48,455 bases of DNA from an uncultured delta proteobacterium (GCA_903906315.1 CAIVJW010000447.1:1-48455), one strand, 5' to 3'; shown: positions 11,227 to 22,733, counted from the first letter of the stretch. Notes: generated by a model from the letters alone, not told the origin. Translations and numbers: made by a program.

Positions 11227-11257
11227 CCCATTTCCCGCCGAAATCGGCGGAAATGGG
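11227..11257 (-). terminator. Hairpin just downstream of argC
   Basis: Stem CCCATTTC-CGCCG / CGGCG-GAAATGGG (11227-11240 with 11245-11257), with one bulged C and an AAAT loop, 10 bp past the argC stop. It may be a partial terminator or an mRNA processing/stability element between argC and argJB. Confidence 0.45.
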
Positions 11258-11266
11258 GCCGGGGGG

Positions 11267-12313
11267 TCAGGGCGTCGCCTGCGCCCGATACGGCAGCCCG
11301 ACCATGGCGCAGAGGTTCTGCATCGCCTGCGAAGCGGCGCCCTTGAGCAGGTTGTCGAGCGCGCCCACCGCGACGGCGGCGCCGCGCGTCGGGTCGCTCG
11401 TGGCGCCGACGCGGGCGCGCGCGGTGTGGACCACCGACGCGATGGAGACGTCCTCGACGGCGGAGACCTCGACCTCCTCGGCGCCCTCGTAGGCGAGGCG
11501 CAGCGTGCGGTCGAGGTCGCCCGCGCCCGGCAGCAGGCGGCCGAACGCGGTGACCAGGAGGCCGCGGCGGATCGGCACCAGGTGCGGCACGAACGTGAGC
11601 CGCACCTCGCTGCCGGCGACGCGCGCGAGCGCTTGCTCGATCTCGGGCGCGTGCTGGTGGCGCGCGACGCGGTACGGCGAGAGGTTGTCGGCGACCTCGT
11701 TGAAGAGCAGGCGATCCTCGAGCTTGCGCCCGGCGCCGGTCACCCCGCTCTTGCCGTCGGCGAAGAGCCCGAGCGGGTCGACGGCGCGGGCCGCGAGCAG
11801 CGGCGCGAGCGCGAGGATCGTGGCCGTCGCGTAGCAGCCCGGGTTCGCGACGAGGCGGGCGTCGCGGGCCGAGGGCGCGGCGCCGGCCGCGGCGGGCAGC
11901 TCCGGCAGGCCGTAGCGCGCCTCGGCGAGCAGCTCCGGCGCCGGGTGGTCGAAGCCGTACCAGCGCGGGTAGTCGGCCGGGTCGAGGAGCCGGAACGCGC
12001 CCGAGAGATCCACGACGCGCACCCCGCGCGCGAGGATCGCCGGCGCGAGCCTGGCCGAGGCGTCGGCGGGCGTCGCGAGCAGCGCGATCTCGGCGGACGC
12101 CGCGGCCTCGAGGGCCTCGGGCATCGACGCGACCGCGAGCCTCGCCGACGGGCCGACGAGGCGCACGCGCGCGCCGAGCGCCTCGCCCTTCCAGCGGTCG
12201 CCGACGGCCGCCACGAGGGAGAAGCGCCCGTCGGCCTCGAGGAGCCGCGCGAGCTCGGCGCCCGCGAAGCCGCTGACGCCGACGATCGAGACTCGGATCT
12301 GGGGTGCGGTCAC
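11267..12313 (-). CDS. argC: N-acetyl-gamma-glutamyl-phosphate reductase
   Basis: NADPH-dependent reductase making N-acetylglutamate semialdehyde, the third step of arginine synthesis. 348 residues, the usual length. The Rossmann motif is VGVSGFAGAELARLL near the N-terminus. The catalytic Cys160 is in VANPGCYAT, and HQHAPEIEQ and FVPHLVPIRRG are typical of the family. The GTG at 12313 is chosen because the family N-terminus (APQIRVSIVG) begins there and AAGG lies about 8 nt upstream; the frame is open further upstream without similarity. First gene of a two-gene arginine unit with argJB. Confidence 0.95.
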   Translation of the reverse strand: MTAPQIRVSIVGVSGFAGAELARLLEADGRFSLVAAVGDRWKGEALGARVRLVGPSARLAVASMPEALEAAASAEIALLATPADASARLAPAILARGVRVVDLSGAFRLLDPADYPRWYGFDHPAPELLAEARYGLPELPAAAGAAPSARDARLVANPGCYATATILALAPLLAARAVDPLGLFADGKSGVTGAGRKLEDRLLFNEVADNLSPYRVARHQHAPEIEQALARVAGSEVRLTFVPHLVPIRRGLLVTAFGRLLPGAGDLDRTLRLAYEGAEEVEVSAVEDVSIASVVHTARARVGATSDPTRGAAVAVGALDNLLKGAASQAMQNLCAMVGLPYRAQATP

Positions 12314-12436
12314 GGGCGCGCCTTTACCACGAGGCGCGCGGGGGACGGGGCCGATCTGCCTCGCGGAGGCCCGCGGGCGCACGGCCGGCGTCGGCCGCGC
12401 CGCGACGGTGGGCGGCGCCGGCCGGGCCGACTGGGA

Positions 12437-12946
12437 TCATCCCTGGAGCGTCATGCTACCGATGAAGTCCATCTTGCCGACGTCGACGCCGTTGTGGCGC
12501 AGGATCGAGTAGGCCGTGACGACGTGAAAGTAGAAGTTCGGCACGGCGGTCTCACGCAGGTAGTCGCTCGCCGTCAGCCACTTTCCGTGGAGCCACGGCG
12601 GCGACACCCGCCGGTCCTCGGCGCCGGCGAAGTCGGCCTCGGACAGCGAGTCGAGGAACCCGCGGCACGCCGCGATGCGGGCGCGGAGCTCGGGGATCGT
12701 CGTCTCGGTGTCCGGGTGCGGCGGCGCGGCCTTCCCCGTCAGGTAGGCGGCCGCGAACTTCGCCGAATCGCAGCCTGCCTGCACCTGGCGCGCGAGGTTG
12801 TACTGGTCGGGCGCGAGCCGCGCCTGAACCAGGGTGTCGACGTCGAACTTCCTGGCTTCGGCGTGGGTGGCGGCCTTGCCGATCCAGCCGTCGAGGTTCT
12901 GAAGCATCTTGTCGAACTGTCGGATCGTCTCGAAGGCGTTGGACAC
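12437..12946 (-). CDS. DUF1993 family protein
   Basis: 169-residue soluble protein matching the DUF1993 family along its length: FDKMLQNLDGWIGKAATHAEAR, LVQARLAPDQYNLARQVQAGCDSAK, DTETTIPELRARI, and the C-terminal NFYFHVVTAYSILRHNGVDVGKMDF. The family is widespread and has a DinB-like four-helix look, but its function is not established. The GTG start at 12946 is chosen for a GAGG about 6 nt upstream. It is divergent from the lipoprotein at 13157 and is separated from argC by 123 bp, so it is probably independently transcribed. Confidence 0.85.
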   Translation of the reverse strand: MSNAFETIRQFDKMLQNLDGWIGKAATHAEARKFDVDTLVQARLAPDQYNLARQVQAGCDSAKFAAAYLTGKAAPPHPDTETTIPELRARIAACRGFLDSLSEADFAGAEDRRVSPPWLHGKWLTASDYLRETAVPNFYFHVVTAYSILRHNGVDVGKMDFIGSMTLQG

Positions 12947-13111
12947 GGTGACCTCGTCGTGAAAGGGGGATCGCTGAACCCTCCCCCATAGCACGCGGCC
13001 GGCGCGGCCCGCGCTGCTCTCGATTGCGGCCGCCCGGGGGCGTCGCCGGACCTCGAAGCAAAGAAGGGCGGCGGGCCGGGCTTCTCCGTGTAGGATGCGC
13101 CACCCGTCGAC

Positions 13112-13127
13112 CGAGGCCCGCGCCTCG
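13112..13127 (+). other. Small hairpin in the leader of the lipoprotein gene
   Basis: CGAGGC / GCCTCG with a 4-nt loop, 30 bp before the ATG at 13157, and 15 bp after a -10-like TAGGAT (13091-13096). No matching -35 is seen. Role unknown. Confidence 0.25.
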
Positions 13128-13156
13128 TGCGGGAATCCTGAAAGGAAGACTTCACG

Positions 13157-13780
13157 ATGCGCTTCTCCGCGACGCTTCTCGCCGTGTCGGGCCTCTCTCT
13201 CGCTCTCGCCGCCTGTGGTGGCGAGGCGCCCGCGCCCGAGGTCCCGACCACTCCCTCGGCAGTCCCCGAGACCCCGCCCGCCCCGTCGGCGGTCGCCGAG
13301 GCGCCGTCGGCGACTCCGGCCACGCCCCCCGCCCCCGCGCCGAAGAAGGGCGCGAAGGAGATCCTCGAAGCCGGCGGTACGTTCGCGTTCTCGCTCGCCG
13401 ACTCGGCCGAGGCGAAGAAGGTGGCCGACGAGGCCTGCGAGAAGAAGGCCAAGAAGGACGCAAAGAAGCTCGAGGCCTGCCAGAAGGCCGATGCCGAGGA
13501 GGCCGCCGGCTCGGGCATTCGCTTCGAGTCCAAGGACGGCAAGCTCACGTTCGTCTCGTTCGTGACCGAGAAGGGCAAGGAGGTCGTCCTCCTCAAGTCG
13601 GTGATGAAGCTCGGCAAGGAAGAGGCCGGCAAGATCGCGCTCATGCCGGACGGCAAGGTCGAGGGCAAGATGGCCAAGGGCCCCGCGCCCAAGGAGATCG
13701 CCTTCGAGGTCGACGAGTCGACGGTCAAGATGACCGATCCGATGGGCAAGAAGGGCGTCCTCGTCTACAAGAAGAAGTGA
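13157..13780 (+). CDS. Lysine-rich lipoprotein of unknown function
   Basis: 207 residues with a type II signal peptide (lipobox LAAC, Cys20). It then has a Pro/Ala/Thr-rich linker (to about 60) and a C-terminal domain rich in Lys, Glu and Val that looks beta-stranded (DGKLTFVSFVTEKGKEVVLLKSV). The middle has a charged helical stretch with EKKAKKDAKKLEACQK. AAGGAAG lies about 8 nt before the ATG. The C-terminus KGVLVYKKK and the short repeat-like strands suggest a small surface or periplasmic domain. I do not recognise the family. Nearby lipoprotein 13826 may be co-transcribed (45-bp gap). Confidence 0.8.
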   Translation: MRFSATLLAVSGLSLALAACGGEAPAPEVPTTPSAVPETPPAPSAVAEAPSATPATPPAPAPKKGAKEILEAGGTFAFSLADSAEAKKVADEACEKKAKKDAKKLEACQKADAEEAAGSGIRFESKDGKLTFVSFVTEKGKEVVLLKSVMKLGKEEAGKIALMPDGKVEGKMAKGPAPKEIAFEVDESTVKMTDPMGKKGVLVYKKK

Positions 13781-13825
13781 GCACGCGGTGCGGGGCGGGG
13801 CCCGTCCGGGCTCCCCCCCACGCCC

Positions 13826-15421
13826 ATGAACACCAGCTTCTCTCACTGGCACTCTCTATCCATCGCGATCAGCGTCTCCCTCGCCGCAGCCTGCGGCGGT
13901 GACGACGCGACGCCCGCCGCGCAGCCTGGCGCGGGCGGCGCGGCCACGACCTCCACGTCGTCCCAAGGCGGGGCGGGCGGCGCGGCCACGGGCACCGGAG
14001 GCGCGGGCGGCGCGTCGACCGGCTCGGCCGGCGCCGGCGGATCCGGCGGATCCGGCGGTGCGCCCGCGGGCTCGGTCGAGGCCGACTACTGCGCTCCTCT
14101 CGCGAAGCTCGTCTGCGATCGCGCCGGGAGCTGCGGCTGCGGCGTGATCCTGCCGGGGGGCACGCTCGACGTCGCGCTCTGCACGGCCGGCTACACCGCC
14201 CGCTGCATGCAGGCCTATGCCCAGCTCGACGCCGCCATCGCGTCCGGCGCGGGGCGCGTCGACGCGGCCGCCGCTGCCGCGTGCCTCGACCTCGTCGCGT
14301 CCTCCACGCCCGGCTGCGAGCGCCCGAGCGGCGCGGTCACGCAGGGCCTGTGTCCGGCGTGGTGGATGAGCGACGTCGCCCTCGGCGCGGCGTGCACCTT
14401 CCCCCTCTGCGCGGGCGGCGCGGGCTACTGCTCCGAGGGCACGTGCGTCGCGCGGCCGGGCGTCGGGGGCGCCTGCAAGGGCCTCGAGTGCCAGCCGGGC
14501 ACCCTCTGCCTCGAGGGCGCCTGCGCGGCCCCCTCGCCCGCCGGCGCGCCCTGCGCGGCCGACGTGGCCTGCGCTCCGCCGCTCCACTGCGTCGCCGGCG
14601 CCTGCGCCGCGCTCGCCGCCGAGAAGGCCGCCTGCGCGGTCGCGGAGGCCTGCGATCAGGGGCTTCTCTGCACCGGGGGCCAGTGCGCTCCGCCCGATCC
14701 GGGGCCGTGCGCGGCGCCGGACGCCTGCGGAAACCTCGCGCTCTGCGCGGCCAAGCGGCTCTGCGCCGCGCCGGGCGGCGTCGGCGCGCCGTGCGCGGTC
14801 GACGAGGCCTGTATGCCCGGCACGAGCTGCGACCCCGGCACCTCGCTCTGCGTCGCCAATCCGGGCGTCGGCGAGGCTTGCAAGAATGGCACTCTCTGCG
14901 CGGCCGGCCTCGCCTGCGCCTCGGATTTCGGCAACTGCGCGCCCATTCCCGGGGCGGGCCAGCCGTGCGGCTTCGGCCCGTTCGGGCCGTTCGTCTGCGC
15001 GGACGGCCTCGGCTGCGTCGAGGGCACGTGCGGCGCGCTCCCCGGAGAGGGACAGGCCTGCACGATCGACAACCGCTGCGCCGACGGCCTCGGCTGCGAT
15101 TTTCAGGCGATGGGCAGCTTCTGCGTCCTCCCCAAGCCCGAAGGCGAAGCCTGCCAGAACGACGTCGCCTGTGCGAAGGGCCTCCACTGCGATTTCGGGG
15201 CGGGGAAGTGCGCGAAGGCCGCCCCGACCGGCGCTCCCTGCAAGGACGGCAACGAGTGCGGCGACGACGGCACGTGCATGCCGAGCGCCGGCGCCCAGTT
15301 CGCCTGCGCCCCGCGGCCCGGATCGGGCGCTGCGTGCCTGTTCGACTGCCAGAAGGGGCTCGCGTGCCTGGTCGACCCCGACCTCGCCACCTGCGTGCCG
15401 CAGATCTGCCTGGAGCTCTGA
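13826..15421 (+). CDS. Large cysteine-rich lipoprotein
   Basis: 531 residues with signal peptide and lipobox (SLAAAC, Cys23), then a Gly/Ala/Ser/Thr linker of about 55 residues (GGAGGA repeats). A helical Cys-containing domain follows (DYCAPLAKLVCDRAGSCGCG...), and then about 330 residues of Cys-rich modules. The modules repeat as roughly C-x(4-6)-G-x-x-C-x(4-8)-C with PGVG/PxxGxxC spacers, much like Dickkopf-type or EGF-like small disulfide domains. This format is common among myxobacterial surface proteins of unknown role. The many Cys pairs imply folding outside the cytoplasm. No ligand or enzyme site is visible. Confidence 0.85.
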   Translation: MNTSFSHWHSLSIAISVSLAAACGGDDATPAAQPGAGGAATTSTSSQGGAGGAATGTGGAGGASTGSAGAGGSGGSGGAPAGSVEADYCAPLAKLVCDRAGSCGCGVILPGGTLDVALCTAGYTARCMQAYAQLDAAIASGAGRVDAAAAAACLDLVASSTPGCERPSGAVTQGLCPAWWMSDVALGAACTFPLCAGGAGYCSEGTCVARPGVGGACKGLECQPGTLCLEGACAAPSPAGAPCAADVACAPPLHCVAGACAALAAEKAACAVAEACDQGLLCTGGQCAPPDPGPCAAPDACGNLALCAAKRLCAAPGGVGAPCAVDEACMPGTSCDPGTSLCVANPGVGEACKNGTLCAAGLACASDFGNCAPIPGAGQPCGFGPFGPFVCADGLGCVEGTCGALPGEGQACTIDNRCADGLGCDFQAMGSFCVLPKPEGEACQNDVACAKGLHCDFGAGKCAKAAPTGAPCKDGNECGDDGTCMPSAGAQFACAPRPGSGAACLFDCQKGLACLVDPDLATCVPQICLEL

Positions 15422-15536
15422 ATGGCGGCCTCCGACGGGCGACCGCCCGACGCGGCGGCTGGACCGCGCCTCGCGCCTCGCGGCGGCGTATGCTTCGCGC
15501 GCGGTCGACGCAGGAGACGGACGAGAGGAGGCGCGC

Positions 15537-17036
15537 ATGGCGGGTGATCAGCAGGTCTTCGAGCACGGAGCAGGGTTCGAGCAGGGCGAGATCTCCGGCA
15601 CCGTCCGGCTCGACAAGTTCGAGGCCTACTACGAGGAGCTCTTCGCCGAGGTCATCGAGGACGGCGTCATCACGGGCGAGGAGCGCGCGCGCCTGACGAA
15701 GGCGGCCCTGTCGATGGGCCTCGACCCGCAGCGGCTCTCGCAGCTCGAGCGCGCGATGCAGGCCGTCTACGAGCTGCGCCACCGGACGACGATCGTCGAG
15801 GCGACGCCAGGCTTCTCCGACGACGACTCGCCGCGCGCGTCGCTCCAGGTGCTGCCGCCGTCCACCGACCCGCGCGCCGTCGCGTTGCAGCGGCGCGTGG
15901 CCGAGCTCGAGCGGCGCGTGGCCGAGCTCGAGGCCGACCTCGAGGTCGCGCGATCGCAGGCCGCGGTCGAGGTCGACGTCTCGGACCTCGGCGCCCGCCG
16001 CACGCTCGTCGGCGGCCCGGAGGACCCGGCCGATCTGCGCCGCGTGCTCCGCCACGCCCCGCGCGACGCCGACGCCCTCCACGGCCTCTACCGCGCCTGC
16101 CTCGACGCGAACGACCTCGACGGCGCGTGGTGCGCGTCGCACGTGCTCGTCTATCTCGGCTACGCCGGCGACGACGAGGCCACGACGTACCGCGGTCACC
16201 GCGTCGACGGCCTCGTGCGGCCCGCCGCCTCGCTCGGCGCCGATGCGTGGCGGCGCCTGCTCATGCACCCGGACGAGGAGCCGCTGATCGGCGAGATCTT
16301 CTCGACGGTGGTGAGCGCCGTGACGCTCGGCCGCGTGGCCGCGCTCCGCGCGCAGAAGGCGCTGCCCACGCTCGACCCGGCCAAGCGCCACGACCCGAAG
16401 ACGTCGACGATCCAGGCGGTCCGCTGCTTCGCGTGGGCCGCGGCGATCCTGGGGATGGCGCCGCCTCCGCTCTTCGCCGACCCCGATCGGCCGGGCCTCG
16501 TCGAGCTTTTGCCCGCGGTGCCGCCCGCGTCGCGCCTCGGCAAGGCCGCGCTCTCGGGGCGCACCCCGAACGAGCTCGCCTTCGTCGCGGGCAGGCACCT
16601 CTCCTGGTACCGCGAGGAGCACTTCGTCCGGCTGCTCGTGCCGAGCGTGCAGGACCTCGAGGACATCTTCGTCGCCGCGCTGGTCATCGGCAATCCCGGG
16701 CTGCCCCTCGCGGCCGAGGCGCGCGCGCGCGTCGCCCCGCTCGCGCGCGCGCTCGAGCCGATCCTCGATCCCTCGCAGGTCGACCGGCTGCGCGGCAGCT
16801 TCCTGCGTTTCGTCGAGGAGGGCGGCCGGACGAACCTCGGCCGCTGGGCGGTCGCGGCCGAGAAGACGGCCGCGCGCGCGGGCTTTCTGCTCGTGAACAA
16901 CCTCGCGGACGCCGAGGCGATGCTGCGCCTCGAGCGCGCCGCCGAGGCGCCCGCGCTCATCGACGACCTGCTGACGTTCGCGACGAGCGAGCGGTACGGC
17001 AAGCTCCGCAAGCAGATCGGCGTCGCGCTCGGTTGA
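15537..17036 (+). CDS. Unrecognised cytoplasmic protein with coiled coil
   Basis: 499 residues, no signal peptide or membrane segment. The N-terminal part (about 22-75) is helical and vaguely TerB-like (EELFAEVIEDGVITGEERARL...). A short coiled coil with two identical RRVAELE heptad-type units follows (about 118-135). The rest is alpha-helical and TPR-like, rich in Ala/Leu/Arg. AGGAGG sits about 6 nt before the ATG at 15537. The next gene begins within 100 bp. I cannot name the family; the layout resembles repeat-scaffold proteins of unknown function found next to regulatory genes in myxobacteria. Confidence 0.75.
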   Translation: MAGDQQVFEHGAGFEQGEISGTVRLDKFEAYYEELFAEVIEDGVITGEERARLTKAALSMGLDPQRLSQLERAMQAVYELRHRTTIVEATPGFSDDDSPRASLQVLPPSTDPRAVALQRRVAELERRVAELEADLEVARSQAAVEVDVSDLGARRTLVGGPEDPADLRRVLRHAPRDADALHGLYRACLDANDLDGAWCASHVLVYLGYAGDDEATTYRGHRVDGLVRPAASLGADAWRRLLMHPDEEPLIGEIFSTVVSAVTLGRVAALRAQKALPTLDPAKRHDPKTSTIQAVRCFAWAAAILGMAPPPLFADPDRPGLVELLPAVPPASRLGKAALSGRTPNELAFVAGRHLSWYREEHFVRLLVPSVQDLEDIFVAALVIGNPGLPLAAEARARVAPLARALEPILDPSQVDRLRGSFLRFVEEGGRTNLGRWAVAAEKTAARAGFLLVNNLADAEAMLRLERAAEAPALIDDLLTFATSERYGKLRKQIGVALG

Positions 17037-17136
17037 CGCCGCGCGAACGGACGGGAGGCGCGGCCTGATCACGGAGACCCCGAAGCCGCCGAGCGGCGCG
17101 GCGACGATCCTCGGCCTGGGCTCCGATCCCGCTGCG

Positions 17137-18345
17137 GTGCCGCCCCCTCGCGCGCCGATCGCACCGCCCGACCCCGCCGCTCCGGATCCGGCCGCGGCGA
17201 CGGGCGATCCGGCAGCGACCGGCGAGGGCGGGGAGCGACCTCCCACCGGCGCCGACCCTCCCGCCCCCGGCCGAGATCCGGCCGGCGAGGGCGAGGTCGG
17301 CGCCGCCGGGGTGGTCGCCCGCGCGCGCGCGTTCCTCGCGCGCCACGGTCACCGGCTCTGGTGGCTGCACTCGGTCTACGCGGCCGCGCTCGGCTTCGGG
17401 ATGATCCTCTTCGCGCAGAAGGGGTTTCTGCGCGCCCGCTGGCTGCTCGTCTCCGGGCTGCTCGCCTGGCTGCTGATGGTCGTCTTCTTCCGCCACTTCG
17501 GCAGTGGCGCGGACCAGCCTCGCTTTCACGCCGTCTGGCCGGGCGCGCGCACGCGCTTCCTGGTCATGACGTACGTGCTGAAGAACCTCTATCAGGGGAT
17601 GCTCTTCTTCCTCCTGCCGTTCTACTGGAAGTCGTCGACCGCGGGCGCTCACAACGGCTGGTTCTTCCTGCTCCTCGCCCTCTGCGCGCTGGTCTCGACG
17701 CTCGACCTCGTCTTCGATCGCGTGCTGATGAAGTGGAAGCCGCTCGCGTCGGCCTTCTACGCCATCACCCTCTTCGGCACGCTGAACCTCGCCCTCCCTG
17801 CGCTCCTGCCCGAGACCCGCACGCTCGTGACGCTGCTCTCGGCCGCGGGCATCACCGCGGTCGCGTTCCTCTCGCTCCACGTGCGCCTCTCGCACCTGAA
17901 GAAGCGCCTCCACGCCGTCCTGCTCGTCCTCGCGGTCGGCGCGTCGGTGGGCCTCGCGTACGTCGCGCGGCGCGCAATCCCGCCCGTGCCGATGTACGTC
18001 GCGATCGGCGCGGTCGGCCCCATGAAGCTCGCCGACGGCCGCCTCGCGATGGAGGTGCGGTCGCTGCACCGATCGGTCGTCCAGAAGCTCATCGCCGTGA
18101 CCGACGTCGTCGTGCCCGGCGGCGAGGGCGATCGCCTTCAGCACGTGTGGCGGCACGAGGGCGAGGTCGTGAAGCGCTCGCCCGACGACGACGCCCACGT
18201 CGCGGGCCCCTCCGGCACCGTGCGCCTGCGGTCGTCGCTCGCCGGCGACAAGCTGCCGGCCGACCTCGTGGGAGGCTGGACCGTCGACGTCGAGACCGAG
18301 GACGGCCAGCTCGTCGGCCGCGTCGCCTTCACCGTCACCGAGTAG
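17137..18345 (+). CDS. DUF5924/DUF2914-type membrane protein
   Basis: 402 residues from the GTG at 17137. A Pro/Ala-rich cytoplasmic N-terminus (to about 55) precedes at least six hydrophobic segments between about 75 and 265 (for example LLVSGLLAWLLMVVFF and GMLFFLLPFYW). The C-terminal domain of about 120 residues (GPMKLADGRLAMEVRSLHRS...) ends with a DUF2914-like segment, GGWTVDVETEDGQLVGRVAFTV. Function of these families is not established. The start is uncertain: the GTG has no ribosome site, while an in-frame CTG at 17065 has GGGAGG 6 nt upstream and no intervening stop, which would add 24 residues. Confidence 0.8.
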   Translation: MPPPRAPIAPPDPAAPDPAAATGDPAATGEGGERPPTGADPPAPGRDPAGEGEVGAAGVVARARAFLARHGHRLWWLHSVYAAALGFGMILFAQKGFLRARWLLVSGLLAWLLMVVFFRHFGSGADQPRFHAVWPGARTRFLVMTYVLKNLYQGMLFFLLPFYWKSSTAGAHNGWFFLLLALCALVSTLDLVFDRVLMKWKPLASAFYAITLFGTLNLALPALLPETRTLVTLLSAAGITAVAFLSLHVRLSHLKKRLHAVLLVLAVGASVGLAYVARRAIPPVPMYVAIGAVGPMKLADGRLAMEVRSLHRSVVQKLIAVTDVVVPGGEGDRLQHVWRHEGEVVKRSPDDDAHVAGPSGTVRLRSSLAGDKLPADLVGGWTVDVETEDGQLVGRVAFTVTE

Positions 18346-18459
18346 CCGAGGCCGCCCGGGCGGCGAGGCGATGACAGCGCGGCGTCGTTGGCGCATCCTC
18401 GCGCGCGATCCGATCGCGGGGCGCCCGCGAGACCGTCACTCCATCAAGCGAGGACTGCC

Positions 18460-19692
18460 ATGTTCGACGTGCTCCTGACCGACCCCGAGAAGGCCCTCCG
18501 CGACGAGGCGCGCGCGTTCGTGCGCGACGCCGTCAGCCCCGCGCTGCTCAAGGCCATGGACGCCGGCGAGGTCGAGTACCCGCGCGACGCCGTGCGCGCG
18601 ATGGGCAAGGCGGGCCTGCTCGGCGTGCGCTTCGCGCCCGATCACGGCGGGCGCGGGGCGAGCTGGGCCGCGGAGCTCGCGGTCGTCGAGGAGTTCGGCG
18701 CGCTCGGCACCGCGCTCGGCTGCGCGCAGGCGATGCCCAGCATCGTCGGCGAGGCCCTCTCGCGCTTCGGCACCGACGACCAGAAGCGCCGCTACCTCGC
18801 GCCGATCCTCGCCGGCGAGCTCGTGGCCGCCGAGGGGCTCACCGAGCCGCGCGGCGGCAGCGACTTCTTCGGCGCGACGACGACGGCGCGGCAGGACGGC
18901 AGTCACTTCGTCCTGACGGGCCAGAAGCGCTTCGTCGTCGGCGCCGCCGGGGCCGACGTGTTCCTGATCTACGCGCGGACCGGCGCGCCCGACGCGCCGC
19001 CGCACAAGAGCATCTCCGCGTTCCTCGTCGATCGGAGCCTGGGAGTCGACGTGAAGCACCTCTACGGCCTCCTCGGCACGCGCGGTGGCGGCACGGGCCG
19101 GATCCACCTGCGCGACGTGCGCGTCCCCGCGGAGAACCTCGTCGGAAAGCTGCACGGCGGCACCGAGATCTTCAATCGCATGATGGTCCCCGAGCGCCTC
19201 ACCTCCGCCGCGGGGGCGATCGGCATGGCGCGCTGCTCGCTCGAGATCGCGACGCGCTACGCCCAGAAGCGCAAGGCGTTCGGGCGCCCGATCCGCGACT
19301 ACCAGGCCGTGAGCTTCCGCATCGCCGAGTCCGTCGCGCGCCTCGACGCCGCGCGCGCGCTCGCCTTCGTCGCGGGGCGCACGGTCGACGCGGGGCTCGA
19401 CGGGCGAAGGCTCGTCTCGGAGGCGAAGAAGGTCGCCACCGAGGCGGGCTGGGCGACGGTCAACGACGCGATGCAGGTCCTCGGCGGCATCGGCTACACG
19501 AGCGTGTTCCCGATCGAGCGCATGCTGCGCGACCTGCGACTGACCATGATCTGGACGGGCACGAACGAGGTGATGAACCTGCTCACGTACCACGAGTACG
19601 CGAAGGAGCTCCTCGGCTCCAAGGCGGCCGTGCGCGACGTCGAGAGCGACGCCGGCGACGCGGACGCGATCGAGGAGAAGGTCTACGAGTGA
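18460..19692 (+). CDS. Acyl-CoA dehydrogenase
   Basis: FAD enzyme oxidising an acyl-CoA to the enoyl-CoA and passing electrons to ETF. 410 residues, the usual length. Family marks: GLTEPRGGSDFFG (126-138), RKAFGRPIRDYQ (271-282), and LGGIGYTSVFPIERMLRD (341-358). The base normally found in the YEGT motif is replaced: the sequence is IWTGTNEV with Thr366. Instead Glu245 in MMVPERLTSA aligns with the catalytic Glu position of isovaleryl-CoA and long-chain dehydrogenases, so the substrate may be branched or long-chain (inference). The ATG at 18460 has GAGGA 6 nt upstream. Codons continue open upstream without similarity. Confidence 0.93.
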   Translation: MFDVLLTDPEKALRDEARAFVRDAVSPALLKAMDAGEVEYPRDAVRAMGKAGLLGVRFAPDHGGRGASWAAELAVVEEFGALGTALGCAQAMPSIVGEALSRFGTDDQKRRYLAPILAGELVAAEGLTEPRGGSDFFGATTTARQDGSHFVLTGQKRFVVGAAGADVFLIYARTGAPDAPPHKSISAFLVDRSLGVDVKHLYGLLGTRGGGTGRIHLRDVRVPAENLVGKLHGGTEIFNRMMVPERLTSAAGAIGMARCSLEIATRYAQKRKAFGRPIRDYQAVSFRIAESVARLDAARALAFVAGRTVDAGLDGRRLVSEAKKVATEAGWATVNDAMQVLGGIGYTSVFPIERMLRDLRLTMIWTGTNEVMNLLTYHEYAKELLGSKAAVRDVESDAGDADAIEEKVYE

Positions 19693-19702
19693 AGGGGCCT
19701 GA

Positions 19703-19755
19703 CGCGACGGCTGCGACCCAGACCCTCGTCGAAAGGGGTCTGCAGCGGAGTCGCG
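19703..19755. terminator. Branched hairpin between convergent genes
   Basis: Nested inverted repeats: CGCGAC (19703-19708) with GTCGCG (19750-19755), GCTGC (19710-19714) with GCAGC (19742-19746), and AGACCC (19720-19725) with GGGTCT (19736-19741). It begins 10 bp after the acyl-CoA dehydrogenase stop and faces the hybrid kinase stop on the other strand. The rest of the 180-bp gap shows nothing else. Confidence 0.5.
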
Positions 19756-19872
19756 CGGGGCTCGGACCCCACCCGGAGTAAGACCCCGCGACCACGCCTC
19801 TCGGACGCTCGCCCGCGCGGCGGAGGTCTTCGGTGAGCGTCCGGCCGGCGCCGGGCCCTCCTCGGCCAGGGG

Positions 19873-22563
<2,691 letters not shown>

Positions 22564-22723
22564 GCCCCGCGCGCGAGCCTACAGGCCGCCGGTATCCGGC
22601 GCCACCGAGTCCCCCCCGCCCGTCCTGAAAATGGACTGGGGTCGTCGCGACCGTCCCGGACAGCGGCTCGGAGGCAAGCGCAGGGCAGCCACGAAGTCGT
22701 GCTGCGCGGAGCGCCTGTCGCCA

Positions 22724-22733
22724 CTTCCGGAAG
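22724..22733. promoter_or_regulatory. Palindrome between divergent kinase genes
   Basis: Perfect 10-bp palindrome CTTCCGGAAG, flanked by GCC/GGC as a further partial dyad, in the 265-bp divergent gap. It could be an operator for either kinase gene. Evidence is limited to the symmetry. Confidence 0.25.

Noticed and set aside
7120-11346. 1408-codon open frame on the plus strand
   Set aside because: It lies opposite the amine oxidase and argJB genes, which are clearly real; its translation has the His/Arg/Glu-rich shadow look.
15436-15449. CGGGCG-AC-CGCCCG after the Cys-rich lipoprotein gene as a terminator
   Set aside because: The loop of 2 nt is too small for a good hairpin and there is no U-tract; left as uncertain symmetry only.
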